Of a DNA stretch of 64,000 bases, positions 8,646 to 16,826 are shown one piece after another (the first letter of the stretch is position 1; every line of letters begins with the position of its first letter). The position numbers and the translations under genes were made by a program. The notes beneath the pieces are model-generated. The model ran no database searches. It saw nothing but the letters and a program-made list of their open reading frames with translations, and was not told the DNA's origin. Origin of the DNA: Clostridiales bacterium (GTDB lineage Bacteria; Bacillota; Clostridia; Oscillospirales; Acutalibacteraceae); NCBI GenBank assembly GCA_012524025.1, contig JAAYSC010000040.1:1-64000 (forward strand), read 5' to 3'.

Positions 8646-9559
8646 TGGCTGATTTAAGTATTAATATTGCAGGTGTTAATTTTAAAAACCCGATAATTAC
8701 AGCCTCCGGTACATTTGGTTTTGGTAAGGAATATAATGATTTTTATGATATAGATAAGCTGGGCGGCATTTCTTGTTCGGCAGTCACCTTGGAAAAGCGA
8801 CCGGGAAACCCACCACCTCGAATAGCAGAAACACCTGCGGGAATGCTAAACAGTGTCGGTCTGCAAAACCCAGGCGTAAAGTCTTTCATCAAAGATGATT
8901 TGCCATGGCTTAAAAAACAAGATTTAGTTGTCATTGCCAATATCGCCGGAAGCACTTATGAAGATTACTCAGAGTCTGTTGAGCTTGTCAGCTCATCAGA
9001 TGTTGATATGGTCGAGCTTAATATTTCCTGCCCCAATGTTAAAGAGGGTGGGGTCGCTTTTGGCACCAACTGCCAAAGTGTCGAACTTATAACAAAGACA
9101 GTTCGCAAAGTTTGTAAAAAACCTTTAATTGTTAAGCTTTCACCCAATGTTACGGATATTTCTGAAATAGCCAAAGCCGCTGAAGCTGCCGGCGCTGATG
9201 CAATTTCACTTATCAATACCTTAACCGGCATGCAAATCGACATTGAAACTAAAAGGCCCTTGCTAAAAAATAATGTAGGCGGGCTTTCCGGGCCTGCTGT
9301 TTTTCCGGTAGCTCTCAGAATGGTCTGGCAGGTTGCAAACTCGGTAAAATTACCCGTCATTGGAATGGGCGGAATCAGCACTTGGCAAGATGCGGTTCAA
9401 ATGTTCTTGGCGGGTGCAAGTGCCATTCAGGTAGGAACTGCAAACTTTTTAGATGTATATGCGCCTTTAAAGATTATAGACGGCTTAGGCGCCTATTTAA
9501 ATGATAAAGGCCATGCTAACATTAAAGATATTATAGGGAAAGTTGAGGTCTGGCAATGA
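8645..9559 (+). CDS. pyrD: dihydroorotate dehydrogenase catalytic subunit, class 1B
   Basis: FMN-containing TIM-barrel enzyme oxidising dihydroorotate to orotate, working as a complex with PyrK. The ISCPNV motif carries the catalytic Cys that separates class 1B from the Ser of class 2. GNPPPR, LINTLTG and GMGGI fit FMN binding. A TTG at 8639 also opens the frame, but the ATG at 8645, sharing one base with the pyrK stop and 10 bases after GGGAGG (8629-8634), is the more likely start, giving 304 residues. Its stop overlaps the ruvX start as ATGA. Confidence 0.94.
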   Translation: MADLSINIAGVNFKNPIITASGTFGFGKEYNDFYDIDKLGGISCSAVTLEKRPGNPPPRIAETPAGMLNSVGLQNPGVKSFIKDDLPWLKKQDLVVIANIAGSTYEDYSESVELVSSSDVDMVELNISCPNVKEGGVAFGTNCQSVELITKTVRKVCKKPLIVKLSPNVTDISEIAKAAEAAGADAISLINTLTGMQIDIETKRPLLKNNVGGLSGPAVFPVALRMVWQVANSVKLPVIGMGGISTWQDAVQMFLAGASAIQVGTANFLDVYAPLKIIDGLGAYLNDKGHANIKDIIGKVEVWQ

Positions 9560-9978
9560 AAATCTTGGCAATAGATTTTGGTGATGCCAGGACGGGGCTT
9601 GCTGTTTGTGATGAGCTTGAAATACTTGCTACGCCGCTCAAAGTAATAAAACACAAAAACACAGAAGCTTTAGTTGAAGAAATTAAGAAAATTATAGATG
9701 AAAACTCAATCCAAGGCCTTGTTTTAGGTTTACCTAAAAACATGGATTCGAGTTTAGGTTTCAGAGCTCAAAAAAGCCTCGAATTTGCCAAAAAACTTGA
9801 AGAAGAAACCGGTATAGAAGTAGCGCTTTGGGACGAACGATTGACAACGGTTGCCGCGCATGGTTTTTTAAACACAACAAATGTCAGAGGAAAAAAAAGA
9901 AAAAACTTAGTAGACGCAGTCGCTGCCACAATAATTTTGCAAGATTATATTAACAGCAGAAAAAATCAGAATTTTTAG
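9556..9978 (+). CDS. ruvX: RuvX/YqgF Holliday-junction resolvase-like nuclease
   Basis: Small RNase H-fold nuclease of 140 residues, involved in processing of rRNA ends and/or Holliday junctions in studied bacteria. Acidic site residues are visible in IDFGDARTG (Asp 7) and DERLTT, and VLGLPKNMDSS is the family loop. It overlaps pyrD by 4 bases. In many Bacillota it sits between ireB and a DUF1292 gene; here ireB is at 36032 and ruvX has joined the pyrimidine/radA block. radA follows 8 bases downstream with AGGAG. Confidence 0.92.
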   Translation: MKILAIDFGDARTGLAVCDELEILATPLKVIKHKNTEALVEEIKKIIDENSIQGLVLGLPKNMDSSLGFRAQKSLEFAKKLEEETGIEVALWDERLTTVAAHGFLNTTNVRGKKRKNLVDAVAATIILQDYINSRKNQNF

Positions 9979-9986
9979 GAGATTTT

Positions 9987-11354
9987 ATGGCTAAGTCAAA
10001 GGCTAAAAGTGTATATGTATGCAGTAGTTGTGGCTACGAGAGTGCAAAATGGTTTGGATGTTGCCCCGGCTGTGATGAATGGAACACTATGCATGAAGAG
10101 CTTAAAGCTACCGGAAGAACAGCATCAAAATCTCTCTCGAATAAAAATCTAAAAGTTTTAAAACTCTCACAAATAACCTCTGATAGCGAAATTCGTCATA
10201 AGACCGGAAGTGACGAGTTAGACAGAGTTTTGGGCGGTGGGCTCGTAACCGGCTCCTTGGTTTTGTTAAGTGGTGATCCCGGAATCGGCAAGTCAACAAT
10301 TTTGCTTCAAATTTGTGAACACTTGGGTAATTTTCTTGATATACTTTATGTCTCGGGTGAAGAGTCTGCCCACCAGCTGAAAATAAGAGCAGAAAGGCTT
10401 AATGTTAAAACCTCAAGGCTTAATTTTATGTGCGAGACCGACACCGAGCTTGTGTCTTCTTATATTCGGTCTTCAAATGTGGATTTGGTAATTATCGATT
10501 CTATCCAAACCATGAATCTTAATGAGCTGTCATCATCGCCGGGCAGCGTTTCTCAGGTCAGAGAGTCAACCAATATGCTGATGCGGTGTGCAAAAGAATT
10601 AAGTATCCCCCTTATCCTTGTTGGTCATGTCAATAAAGACGGTAATATTGCCGGGCCCAAAGTTTTGGAACATGTTGTTGATGCTGTTTTATATTTGGAA
10701 GGGGAGAGGCATCTTTCCTACCGTATACTCAGGGCTGTTAAGAACCGCTTTGGCGCCACGAATGAAATCGGTGTGTTTGAAATGAAAAAAGAGGGTCTGG
10801 TTGAAGTGCCCAACCCTTCACAGATGTTGATTGCCGGCCGACCTTTAAAAACGCCGGGCACATGTATTTCGTGCGTTATGGAGGGCTCCAGACCGATTTT
10901 GGCAGAAGTGCAGGGTCTGGTTACACCTACAGGCTTTGGTAATCCGCGCCGTACATCAACAGGATTTGATTATAATAGAATGTCTATGTTACTGGCTGTC
11001 TTAGAAAAGCGAGCAGGTTTTTTCTTTGGAAATATGGATGCCTATTTGAATATTGTTGGTGGCTTGAAATTGGAGGAACCTGCAAACGATTTGCCGGCGG
11101 CAATTGCCTTGATTTCCAGCCTTAAAGATTTACCGGTTCGTGATGACGCTTTGGCTTTTGGTGAAATTGGCCTGGCCGGTGAGCTGCGTTCCGTGGGTAA
11201 CTGTGAGCTCAGAATTAAAGAGGCAGCAAGATTGGGCTTTAAGCTTTGCGTAATTCCTCAACATAACTTCCGTTCTTTGAATACCGCTTCCTTTAAAAAC
11301 ATCGAAATCATTGGGGCAGCCTCTGTCAGGCAAGCCTTTGAAGCAATCTTATAA
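9987..11354 (+). CDS. radA: DNA repair protein RadA
   Basis: RecA-like branch-migration ATPase for recombinational repair. Domains in order: N-terminal zinc finger (CSSCGYES...CCPGC, residues 11-31), ATPase core with Walker A GDPGIGKST (about 93-101) and Walker B LVIIDS, the RadA-specific KNRFG motif (about 252), then the C-terminal Lon-protease-like domain (DLPAAIALISS, GEIGLAGELR). The 455 residues match the family. It is the fourth housekeeping function in this + strand run and probably shares transcription with ruvX. Confidence 0.96.
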   Translation: MAKSKAKSVYVCSSCGYESAKWFGCCPGCDEWNTMHEELKATGRTASKSLSNKNLKVLKLSQITSDSEIRHKTGSDELDRVLGGGLVTGSLVLLSGDPGIGKSTILLQICEHLGNFLDILYVSGEESAHQLKIRAERLNVKTSRLNFMCETDTELVSSYIRSSNVDLVIIDSIQTMNLNELSSSPGSVSQVRESTNMLMRCAKELSIPLILVGHVNKDGNIAGPKVLEHVVDAVLYLEGERHLSYRILRAVKNRFGATNEIGVFEMKKEGLVEVPNPSQMLIAGRPLKTPGTCISCVMEGSRPILAEVQGLVTPTGFGNPRRTSTGFDYNRMSMLLAVLEKRAGFFFGNMDAYLNIVGGLKLEEPANDLPAAIALISSLKDLPVRDDALAFGEIGLAGELRSVGNCELRIKEAARLGFKLCVIPQHNFRSLNTASFKNIEIIGAASVRQAFEAIL

Positions 11355-11360
11355 TTCGCT

Positions 11361-12122
11361 ATGAACCAAAAACTGACGCCAGTAAAAAGGGCTAATTTAC
11401 CTTGTAACAAAGTAGGCCTTGCAATCGGATCTTGTTCGGCAAAAGCCTATAAAAGCTTAAAGGAGCGAGGCATTGAGCTTTTAGAACCGCTTGCAGAGCC
11501 AGGGTTGGAAAGAGCTTTATCCCGGCATTCAGACTTAGTATTTTTACATTTGGGTGATAAAAACATTGTAGTTAGTGAGCATCAGGCGACCTTAGCCGAA
11601 AAATTAGGAGAATATGGCTTTACAGAACCTCATTCAAGGCCCTTAATTAATTCACCTTACCCGCAAGATGTGCCTTTAAACCTGGTTTTACTGGGTGAAA
11701 ATGTAATTTGCAACACAAAAACTGCCTGGCCAAGCCTTTTAGAGCATCTTTATAGTGAAAATTTTAATATAATTGATGTTAAGCAAGGATATACCAAATG
11801 CTCTGTCTGTGTTGTCAATGAATCCGCCGTAATAACAGAAGATCGCACAATTGCATTGGCCTGTAATAAAGCGGGGATTGATGCCTTGCTCATAAGTAAA
11901 GGGACAATTAAGCTTAAAGGCCATGAATATGGCTTTATTGGTGGTTGCAGTGGATTGGTAGCCGGTGATTGCTTGGCGTTCCATGGCAAGTTGGAAGAGC
12001 ATAAAGATTCCCAAGTAATATATGATTTTTTAGACAGCCATAAAATTCAAGCTCTTTCTTTAAGCGATGAGTCATTAACCGACATCGGGGGAATATTGCC
12101 GATATTAGAATATGAACCTTGA
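11361..12122 (+). CDS. DUF6873-like GME-fold protein
   Basis: 253-residue soluble protein resembling a clostridial family of unknown function that I recall as DUF6873, related in fold to amidinotransferases (GME superfamily). Supporting features are the regular short beta/alpha pattern, DLVFLHLGDKNIVVS, the KQGYTKCSVCVV segment with a conserved Cys pair, ITEDRTIA, and the near C-terminal YGFIGGCSGLV and LTDIGGILPI. Whether the guanidine-group catalytic triad is present cannot be decided by eye. Start ATG lies 7 bases after the radA stop with a poor ribosome site, suggesting coupling. Its stop overlaps the ATG of a 35-codon frame (TGATG). Confidence 0.65.
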   Translation: MNQKLTPVKRANLPCNKVGLAIGSCSAKAYKSLKERGIELLEPLAEPGLERALSRHSDLVFLHLGDKNIVVSEHQATLAEKLGEYGFTEPHSRPLINSPYPQDVPLNLVLLGENVICNTKTAWPSLLEHLYSENFNIIDVKQGYTKCSVCVVNESAVITEDRTIALACNKAGIDALLISKGTIKLKGHEYGFIGGCSGLVAGDCLAFHGKLEEHKDSQVIYDFLDSHKIQALSLSDESLTDIGGILPILEYEP

Positions 12123-12229
12123 TGCAAGTATCGAAAACAAAATTCAAACGAATTATTAATGACTCTTACAGTGTAAGAACAATAATTAAAAAAGGATCTC
12201 TTCAAGGGGGAGCAGTAAATTTCCCATGA
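12122..12229 (+). CDS. possible 35-residue small protein
   Basis: A short frame starts at an ATG that shares its A with the preceding TGA stop (TGATG), the arrangement of translational coupling. It encodes a basic peptide of 35 residues (MQVSKTKFKRIIND... ending GGAVNFP). I recognise no family. Length alone could be chance; the coupled start is the only support. It ends 15 bases before the palindrome at 12244. Confidence 0.25.
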   Translation: MQVSKTKFKRIINDSYSVRTIIKKGSLQGGAVNFP

Positions 12230-12243
12230 TTTACAAAACCACT

Positions 12244-12273
12244 AACTTCGCAAAAGAAATGTTTTGCGAAGTT
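12244..12273. other. dif-like palindrome upstream of the Xer gene
   Basis: A perfect 12-bp inverted repeat with a 6-base centre. Its inner 28 bp (12245-12272) have the dif layout: 11-bp arm ACTTCGCAAAA, centre GAAATG, arm TTTTGCGAAGT. By eye the left arm matches the left arm of B. subtilis dif at 8 of 11 bases, and the right arm matches the XerD arm (TTATGTAAACT) at 7 of 11. No T-run follows on +, so it is not an ordinary terminator. It lies 36 bases before a tyrosine recombinase start and near the switch from + to - genes. An RNA hairpin or operator controlling that gene is the alternative. Confidence 0.4.
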
Positions 12274-12309
12274 GAGGGGATTAATTAAGCGAAAAGTAGG
12301 TATTTTTGA

Positions 12310-13293
12310 TTGAAACAGGAAAATTCAGAGCAAATGCCGGAACTTCTTATAGACTACATCAGGTATCTTGATGTGGTTAAAAACCGTTCTCCATTGACCG
12401 TTGAAGAATACGCACGCGACTTGAGAACCTTTTTTAAATTTCTTTTGAGGCTTCGCGGTAACTATGCCCCAAATGTTGATTTGAATGAAATCGATATTTC
12501 AGGGCTTGATATTGATTTTTTTAAAACCGTCACGCTAAATGATGCCTATTCCTTTTTGTCTTACTGTAGGCACGACAGAAACAATGCTGCGGTTACCCGA
12601 GCTCGCAAGGCGGTGTCTTTAAAACGATTCTTTCGATACTTGAGCGTACAGCTTAAGCTTTTGGAAGAAAACCCTTTACAAGAGCTTGAAACGCCTAAAA
12701 TTAAAAAAGCTTTACCAAAGTATTTGACCTTAGAGCAAAGCATTGATTTGTTAAACTCAGTTGAAGGTAAATTTAAGGAACGCGATTACTGCATTATGAC
12801 CCTGCTTCTGAACTGCGGTTTGAGACTGTCGGAATTGACGGCCTTGAATTTGAACAGCATTAGGTCCGATAACACAATGAGTGTCATCGGTAAAGGTAAT
12901 AAGGAAAGGATTGTTTATCTCAACGGAGCTTGTGTTAATGCCATAGAAAGATATCTGTCAGTTAGGCCCGGCGAAGCGCTAATAGACAGAAACGCATTGT
13001 TTATAAGCAGGAACAGACGCAGAATCAGCAACCGCGCTGTTGAGAATATTATTGAAAAATATGTAAAAAAGTCCGGCCTTGACGGCCAAGGAATAACTGT
13101 TCATAAGCTCCGACATACCGCGGCAACCTTAATGTATCAACACGGCGGTGTCGATATTTTACTTATTAAGGAAATATTGGGGCATGAAAATCTTTCTACA
13201 ACAGAAATATATACTCACCTTGTGGATTCGCAATTAAAAAATGCGGTTGATCAGAATCCCCTAAATAAACACTTTAAAAACGATAAAAGCTAA
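12310..13293 (+). CDS. xerC: tyrosine recombinase, XerC/XerD family
   Basis: Site-specific recombinase of 327 residues. The N-terminal SAM-like core-binding domain (about 1-115) contains YIRYLDVVKNRSPLTVEEY, as in XerC/D. The catalytic domain has the first Arg in CGLRLSEL (about 172), HKLRHTAAT (His/Arg about 264-267), LGHENLSTT and the nucleophile Tyr in IYTHL (about 300), so the active site is complete. Such proteins resolve chromosome dimers at dif with FtsK. TTG start, with AGTAGG 9 bases before it. It could be XerC or a stand-alone recombinase; the symmetrical palindrome upstream would fit one protein binding both arms. Confidence 0.88.
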   Translation: MKQENSEQMPELLIDYIRYLDVVKNRSPLTVEEYARDLRTFFKFLLRLRGNYAPNVDLNEIDISGLDIDFFKTVTLNDAYSFLSYCRHDRNNAAVTRARKAVSLKRFFRYLSVQLKLLEENPLQELETPKIKKALPKYLTLEQSIDLLNSVEGKFKERDYCIMTLLLNCGLRLSELTALNLNSIRSDNTMSVIGKGNKERIVYLNGACVNAIERYLSVRPGEALIDRNALFISRNRRRISNRAVENIIEKYVKKSGLDGQGITVHKLRHTAATLMYQHGGVDILLIKEILGHENLSTTEIYTHLVDSQLKNAVDQNPLNKHFKNDKS

Positions 13294-13345
13294 CTGCTAC
13301 TCTGTCGTCGGTCGACTCCCCTAAGTGAATTAATTAAGACTGTTG

Positions 13346-13390
13346 AAAAACTCCCCATCCGTCCAATAATGACGGAAAAGGGAGTTTTTT
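13346..13390. terminator. bidirectional terminator between convergent genes
   Basis: AAAAACTCCC (13346-13355) pairs with GGGAGTTTTT (13380-13389), with an inner CCGTC/GACGG stem. T-runs stand on both strands. It separates the recombinase gene (+) from the SCIFF maturase gene (-). Confidence 0.8.
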
Positions 13391-13409
13391 CTATTCTTTT
13401 ATTAGTCAT

Positions 13410-14765
13410 TCATTGAGCCAACGCTACCTTGATCATTATAGCACATTCCAAGCGTTTCTTTTCAATTTCACAGCTTATGGTATGGGGAAGTTTGATACTC
13501 CCCTCGTAAAGGTAATTATTTGCATCACAGCCACCGCTACAATAAAATTTCGCCCAGCACTTCTTACATTCTTCCTTACTATAAACAGTGGCTGAAGCAA
13601 AATCTACCTTAAGTTTATTGTCAAACTCGCCGCTTAAAACACTCCCCATTTTTTTCTCTTCAATGCCCACAAATTGATGGCAAGGGTAAATATCACCTTC
13701 GGGGGTAACTGCAATGTATTCATTGCCGCAGCTGCAGCCTCTTAAGCGCTTATAGACACATGGCCCTTGCTCTAAATCAAGCATAAAGTGAAAAAAGTTG
13801 AGTTTTTTGCCTTGCTTTTTATTTTCCAACATTAATAGGGCCAGCTTTTCATATTCTTTAAAAATTCGTGTTAAATCTTCTTCTCTTACTGAAAAAGGAA
13901 GTTCTTTCTCGGTAACGGCAGGTTCAATAGATACTTGGTCAAAACCAAGAGCAAAAAGGTGTTCAACATCATTTGAAAAGTCCAAGTTAAAACGAGTATA
14001 GGTTCCACGGACATAATATTCTTTGCCGCCGCGTTCTGCTACAAGCTTTTGGAATTTAGGCAAGACTATGTCATAGCATCCTTTGCCGGTTTGAAAACAC
14101 CTGAACCTGTCGTTAATTTCTTTGCGTCCGTCAAGCGACAAAACAACATTTGACATTTCTTTATTTATAAAGTCGATCTTTTCATCGTTTAACAGTACAC
14201 CGTTTGTAGTAAGCGTGAAGCGAAAGTTTTTATTATGCTTTTTTTCTAAAGAACGAGCATAGGAAACAAGTTTTTTTATAACTTCAAAATTCATGAGCGG
14301 CTCACCGCCAAAAAAATCGACCTCTAAATTATATCTATCGGCGGAGTTTTCTATAAGGAAATCGAGAGCTTTTTTACCTACTTCGTAAGTCATCAGCTTT
14401 CTTCCATGCCCAAAATCACCTTGCGAGGCAAAACAATAGCCGCACTCTAAGTTACAGTCATGTGCTATATTCAGGCACATGGATTTTATAGGAGCAGTTC
14501 CCAGTTTTTCTACAAATGGTAAATAGTCATCTTTTGAAAATAAAAGCCCTTGTTCCACAAGCTCTTTTATCTCACTGTAAGTTTCACTTATTTCATCATT
14601 AGAGAATTCTTTTAATTTGATATAAATATCTTTCGGGCATTCAGCGGGCAATGGCAAATCGATGAAGTCTAACATTTTATAAGCACAATCATCAAGTTCA
14701 AAAACAGCACCGCTGTTGACATCTAAGACTATCTTATAATCATTTAGGGTAAATTTATGTATCAT
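13410..14765 (-). CDS. SCIFF peptide radical-SAM maturase
   Basis: Radical-SAM/SPASM enzyme that installs Cys-to-Thr thioether (sactipeptide/ranthipeptide type) crosslinks in the SCIFF precursor encoded just upstream. The N-terminal RiPP-recognition-like region begins with IHKFTLNDYKIVLDVNSGAV, typical of this family. The SAM cluster motif is CNLECGYC (Cys about 102, 106, 109), followed by FFGGEP. The SPASM region has CSCGNEYIAVTPEGDIYPC and CKKCWAKFYCSGGC for auxiliary clusters. Two GTG codons at 14777 and 14774 precede the ATG at 14765, which matches the usual family start (451 residues). The start codon follows directly after the T-run of the hairpin terminating the SCIFF gene. Confidence 0.93.
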   Translation of the reverse strand: MIHKFTLNDYKIVLDVNSGAVFELDDCAYKMLDFIDLPLPAECPKDIYIKLKEFSNDEISETYSEIKELVEQGLLFSKDDYLPFVEKLGTAPIKSMCLNIAHDCNLECGYCFASQGDFGHGRKLMTYEVGKKALDFLIENSADRYNLEVDFFGGEPLMNFEVIKKLVSYARSLEKKHNKNFRFTLTTNGVLLNDEKIDFINKEMSNVVLSLDGRKEINDRFRCFQTGKGCYDIVLPKFQKLVAERGGKEYYVRGTYTRFNLDFSNDVEHLFALGFDQVSIEPAVTEKELPFSVREEDLTRIFKEYEKLALLMLENKKQGKKLNFFHFMLDLEQGPCVYKRLRGCSCGNEYIAVTPEGDIYPCHQFVGIEEKKMGSVLSGEFDNKLKVDFASATVYSKEECKKCWAKFYCSGGCDANNYLYEGSIKLPHTISCEIEKKRLECAIMIKVALAQ

Positions 14766-14777
14766 TGTTTTCACCAC

Positions 14778-14810
14778 AAAAAAATAAAAGGCGGAGCATA
14801 AGGCTCCGCC
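14778..14810 (-). terminator. hairpin between SCIFF and its maturase
   Basis: On the minus strand GGCGGAGC...GCTCCGCC (14790-14810) forms a GC-rich hairpin followed by TTTTATTTTTTT, ending immediately before the maturase start. Probably a partial terminator giving much precursor and little enzyme. Confidence 0.75.
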
Positions 14811-14828
14811 CGGGAGTCATTATATGAT

Positions 14829-14966
14829 TTATTTTTCACACTTTTGATTTGCAACCGTGCAGGATGTTTTACAGGCTGATTGACAAGAAGCCTGACATTC
14901 ACCGCAGCCGCCCTTGTGAGCCGTTTCTTTTAGATTGGCTTTGTTAACAATTTTAATGTGTTTCAT
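14829..14966 (-). CDS. SCIFF precursor peptide (six cysteines in forty-five)
   Basis: 45-residue RiPP precursor. The translation begins MKHIKIVNKANLKETAHKGG and carries exactly six cysteines at 21, 24, 28, 32, 36 and 43, the pattern that names the family. Thr and Ser lie between the cysteines (for example CKTSCT) as crosslink acceptors. The ribosome site GGAGGG is 6 bases before the ATG. A hairpin and T-run separate it from the maturase gene. The role of the mature peptide in Clostridia is not established; the pair is almost universal in the class and often has no transporter beside it, as here. Confidence 0.95.
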   Translation of the reverse strand: MKHIKIVNKANLKETAHKGGCGECQASCQSACKTSCTVANQKCEK

Positions 14967-15026
14967 TTTAGTCCCTCCACAAGAAATTTCAAGGTCAGTT
15001 TAGCATATATGGCCGAAAATATCAAG

Positions 15027-15656
15027 TTACTTGGTGCCGAAAATCCTGTCACCGGCATCACCTAAACCGGGCACGATATAGCCGTGCTCATCCAGCTTTT
15101 CATCCAGGGAAGCTAAGAACACATCAACATCCGGATGAGCTTCCTCAAGAGCTTGCAGGCCTTCGGGGGCAGCAATAATTCCAATAAACTTTATAGATTT
15201 GGGCGCATGTTCTTTTATGCGCGAGATAGCATCTATTGCCGAACCCCCGGTAGCTAACATGGGGTCCAAGACAATTACATCACGCTCTGAAACATCTATG
15301 GGTAGTTTACAGTAGTAATCAACCGGCTGCAGGCTATCGGGGTCCCTGTACAGGCCGATGTGACCCACGCGGGCAGACGGCACTAAATTTAAAACACCGT
15401 CGATCATCCCGAGGCCGGCGCGCAAGATTGGCACAAAGGCAATTTTTGTGCCCGAAATAACTCGGGTATTAGTAATGGTAAGTGGAGTTTCCACTTCTAT
15501 TTCCACCAAGGGCAGATCACGCATAGCCTCAAAGCACATAAGCATGGCCATTTCGCCTACCATTACCCTGAAATCCTTTGAACCTGTATTTTTGTCACGC
15601 AAGAGGGCAAGTTTGTGTTGAATCAGCGGGTGTTTAGTTATGACAACCTTTCCCAT
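15027..15656 (-). CDS. upp: uracil phosphoribosyltransferase
   Basis: Salvage enzyme making UMP from uracil and PRPP. The PRPP loop is in [14 protein letters not shown], and [15 protein letters not shown] is the uracil-binding C-terminus; [11 protein letters not shown] is also diagnostic. The frame opens upstream at 15671, but the ATG at 15656, 5 bases after GGAGG, yields [10 protein letters not shown] and the usual 209 residues. The ribosome site overlaps the rpiB stop. It links nucleotide salvage to the tsaE-tsaB-rpiB transcript. Confidence 0.95.
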   Translation of the reverse strand: MGKVVITKHPLIQHKLALLRDKNTGSKDFRVMVGEMAMLMCFEAMRDLPLVEIEVETPLTITNTRVISGTKIAFVPILRAGLGMIDGVLNLVPSARVGHIGLYRDPDSLQPVDYYCKLPIDVSERDVIVLDPMLATGGSAIDAISRIKEHAPKSIKFIGIIAAPEGLQALEEAHPDVDVFLASLDEKLDEHGYIVPGLGDAGDRIFGTK

Positions 15657-15667
15657 AAAAACCTCCA

Positions 15668-16114
15668 TCAACCTTCATAGTTTTCAATTTGGCTTATTTT
15701 GTTGATTCTGTCCATATGCCTTGCTTCGCCGCTAAAAGGGGTTTTAATAAAGGCATCTACGAGCTCAAAAGCTAAACCGAGGCCTATAACTCGACCGCCA
15801 AAACACAAAACATTGGCATTATTGTGCTGACGAGTTAGTTTGGCTGAATAAGGCTCAGAGCAACAGGCGGCCCGTATTCCTTTTGTTTTATTGGCTGCGA
15901 TTGACATACCAACCCCTGTGCCACAAATCAAGATACCCAAATTATTATCTTTTTCCAAGACTTTGTCAGACAGTTCCTTGGCGATAACCGTGTAATCACA
16001 GGAATTTTCACTATGAGTGCCAAGGTCTGTAAATTCAATGCCTGTTTCATGTAAATATTTTTTTACCGATTCTTTCAATTGAAAGCCTGCGTGGTCGCTA
16101 CCGATATAAAGCAT
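15668..16114 (-). CDS. rpiB: ribose 5-phosphate isomerase B
   Basis: Interconverts ribose 5-phosphate and ribulose 5-phosphate. 148 residues of the RpiB/LacAB fold: [10 protein letters not shown] at the N-terminus, the catalytic Cys in [16 protein letters not shown], and [15 protein letters not shown] with the His that opens the sugar ring. Begins 1 base after tsaB ends and directly precedes upp, so ribose supply, PRPP use and uracil salvage are neighbours. Confidence 0.94.
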   Translation of the reverse strand: MLYIGSDHAGFQLKESVKKYLHETGIEFTDLGTHSENSCDYTVIAKELSDKVLEKDNNLGILICGTGVGMSIAANKTKGIRAACCSEPYSAKLTRQHNNANVLCFGGRVIGLGLAFELVDAFIKTPFSGEARHMDRINKISQIENYEG

Positions 16115-16115
16115 A

Positions 16116-16826
16116 TTATTCTTGACTCCTTTTTAAATTTCTTTCTGCTTGTGATGGTCGTAGGTATATGGGATTTAAGTCTTCATAAGAAAAAAACAAG
16201 TCTTCTCTATCGCGTAAATTAAAAGCGGCAGTAGCCAAACTTCCGGCCCGCTGCATGCGAAGGTGTGGGGGTGCCAGAAAGGTTTTTGATTTTAAACTTG
16301 AATCCAACTGACCGTATAGCAAGTCTGCTCCGTCACCGACCAGATAAATTGATTTTTCTCGGCTGACTTCGTAAAGCATGCTGACAAGTTGCTCGGTGGG
16401 GATAGCTAAGTCTCCGCTGTATCTGCTTATGCCGTCGGGTGTACTTGTAAACAAAGCAGTGTAAACTTGCTGACAACGGGCATCCATAACCGAGCAAATC
16501 ATAAAATCCGAGTTTAGTGCACTGTAGGCCATGGATTCGAGGGTTGATATACCGAAACACTTCATCTTTTTAGCATGAGCCATACCTTTGACACATGCTA
16601 TGCCGATTCTCACCCCTGTATATGACCCGGGGCCCAAAGCGACTGCCAAGGTATCAAGCATTGAAAGGTCCCAGCCGGTTAAAGAAAAAGCCTCATCAAC
16701 CATTTTCATTAAAGTACGGCTATGGGTGAGTCCGGAATCTGAAAACAACTCACAAATAAGTTTATCGTCTTTTGATAAAGCTACGCTACAAGCATGAGCA
16801 GAACTTTCTATTGCAAGTATATTCAA
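16116..16826 (-). CDS. tsaB: tRNA threonylcarbamoyladenosine protein TsaB
   Basis: ASKHA-fold partner of TsaD and TsaE in making t6A at position 37 of ANN-decoding tRNAs. The N-terminal NILAIESSAHACSVAL and the ALGPGSYTGVRIG motif are diagnostic; 236 residues is normal. The start is TTG sharing bases with the tsaE stop (TTGA), with GGGAGGTC upstream. tsaD is not in the window. Confidence 0.94.
   Translation of the reverse strand: MNILAIESSAHACSVALSKDDKLICELFSDSGLTHSRTLMKMVDEAFSLTGWDLSMLDTLAVALGPGSYTGVRIGIACVKGMAHAKKMKCFGISTLESMAYSALNSDFMICSVMDARCQQVYTALFTSTPDGISRYSGDLAIPTEQLVSMLYEVSREKSIYLVGDGADLLYGQLDSSLKSKTFLAPPHLRMQRAGSLATAAFNLRDREDLFFSYEDLNPIYLRPSQAERNLKRSQE

Noticed and set aside
12244-12273. 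Ordinary intrinsic terminator upstream of xerC
   Set aside because: No T-run follows the stem on the + strand (GAGGGG comes next), so it was treated as a dif-like or operator element.
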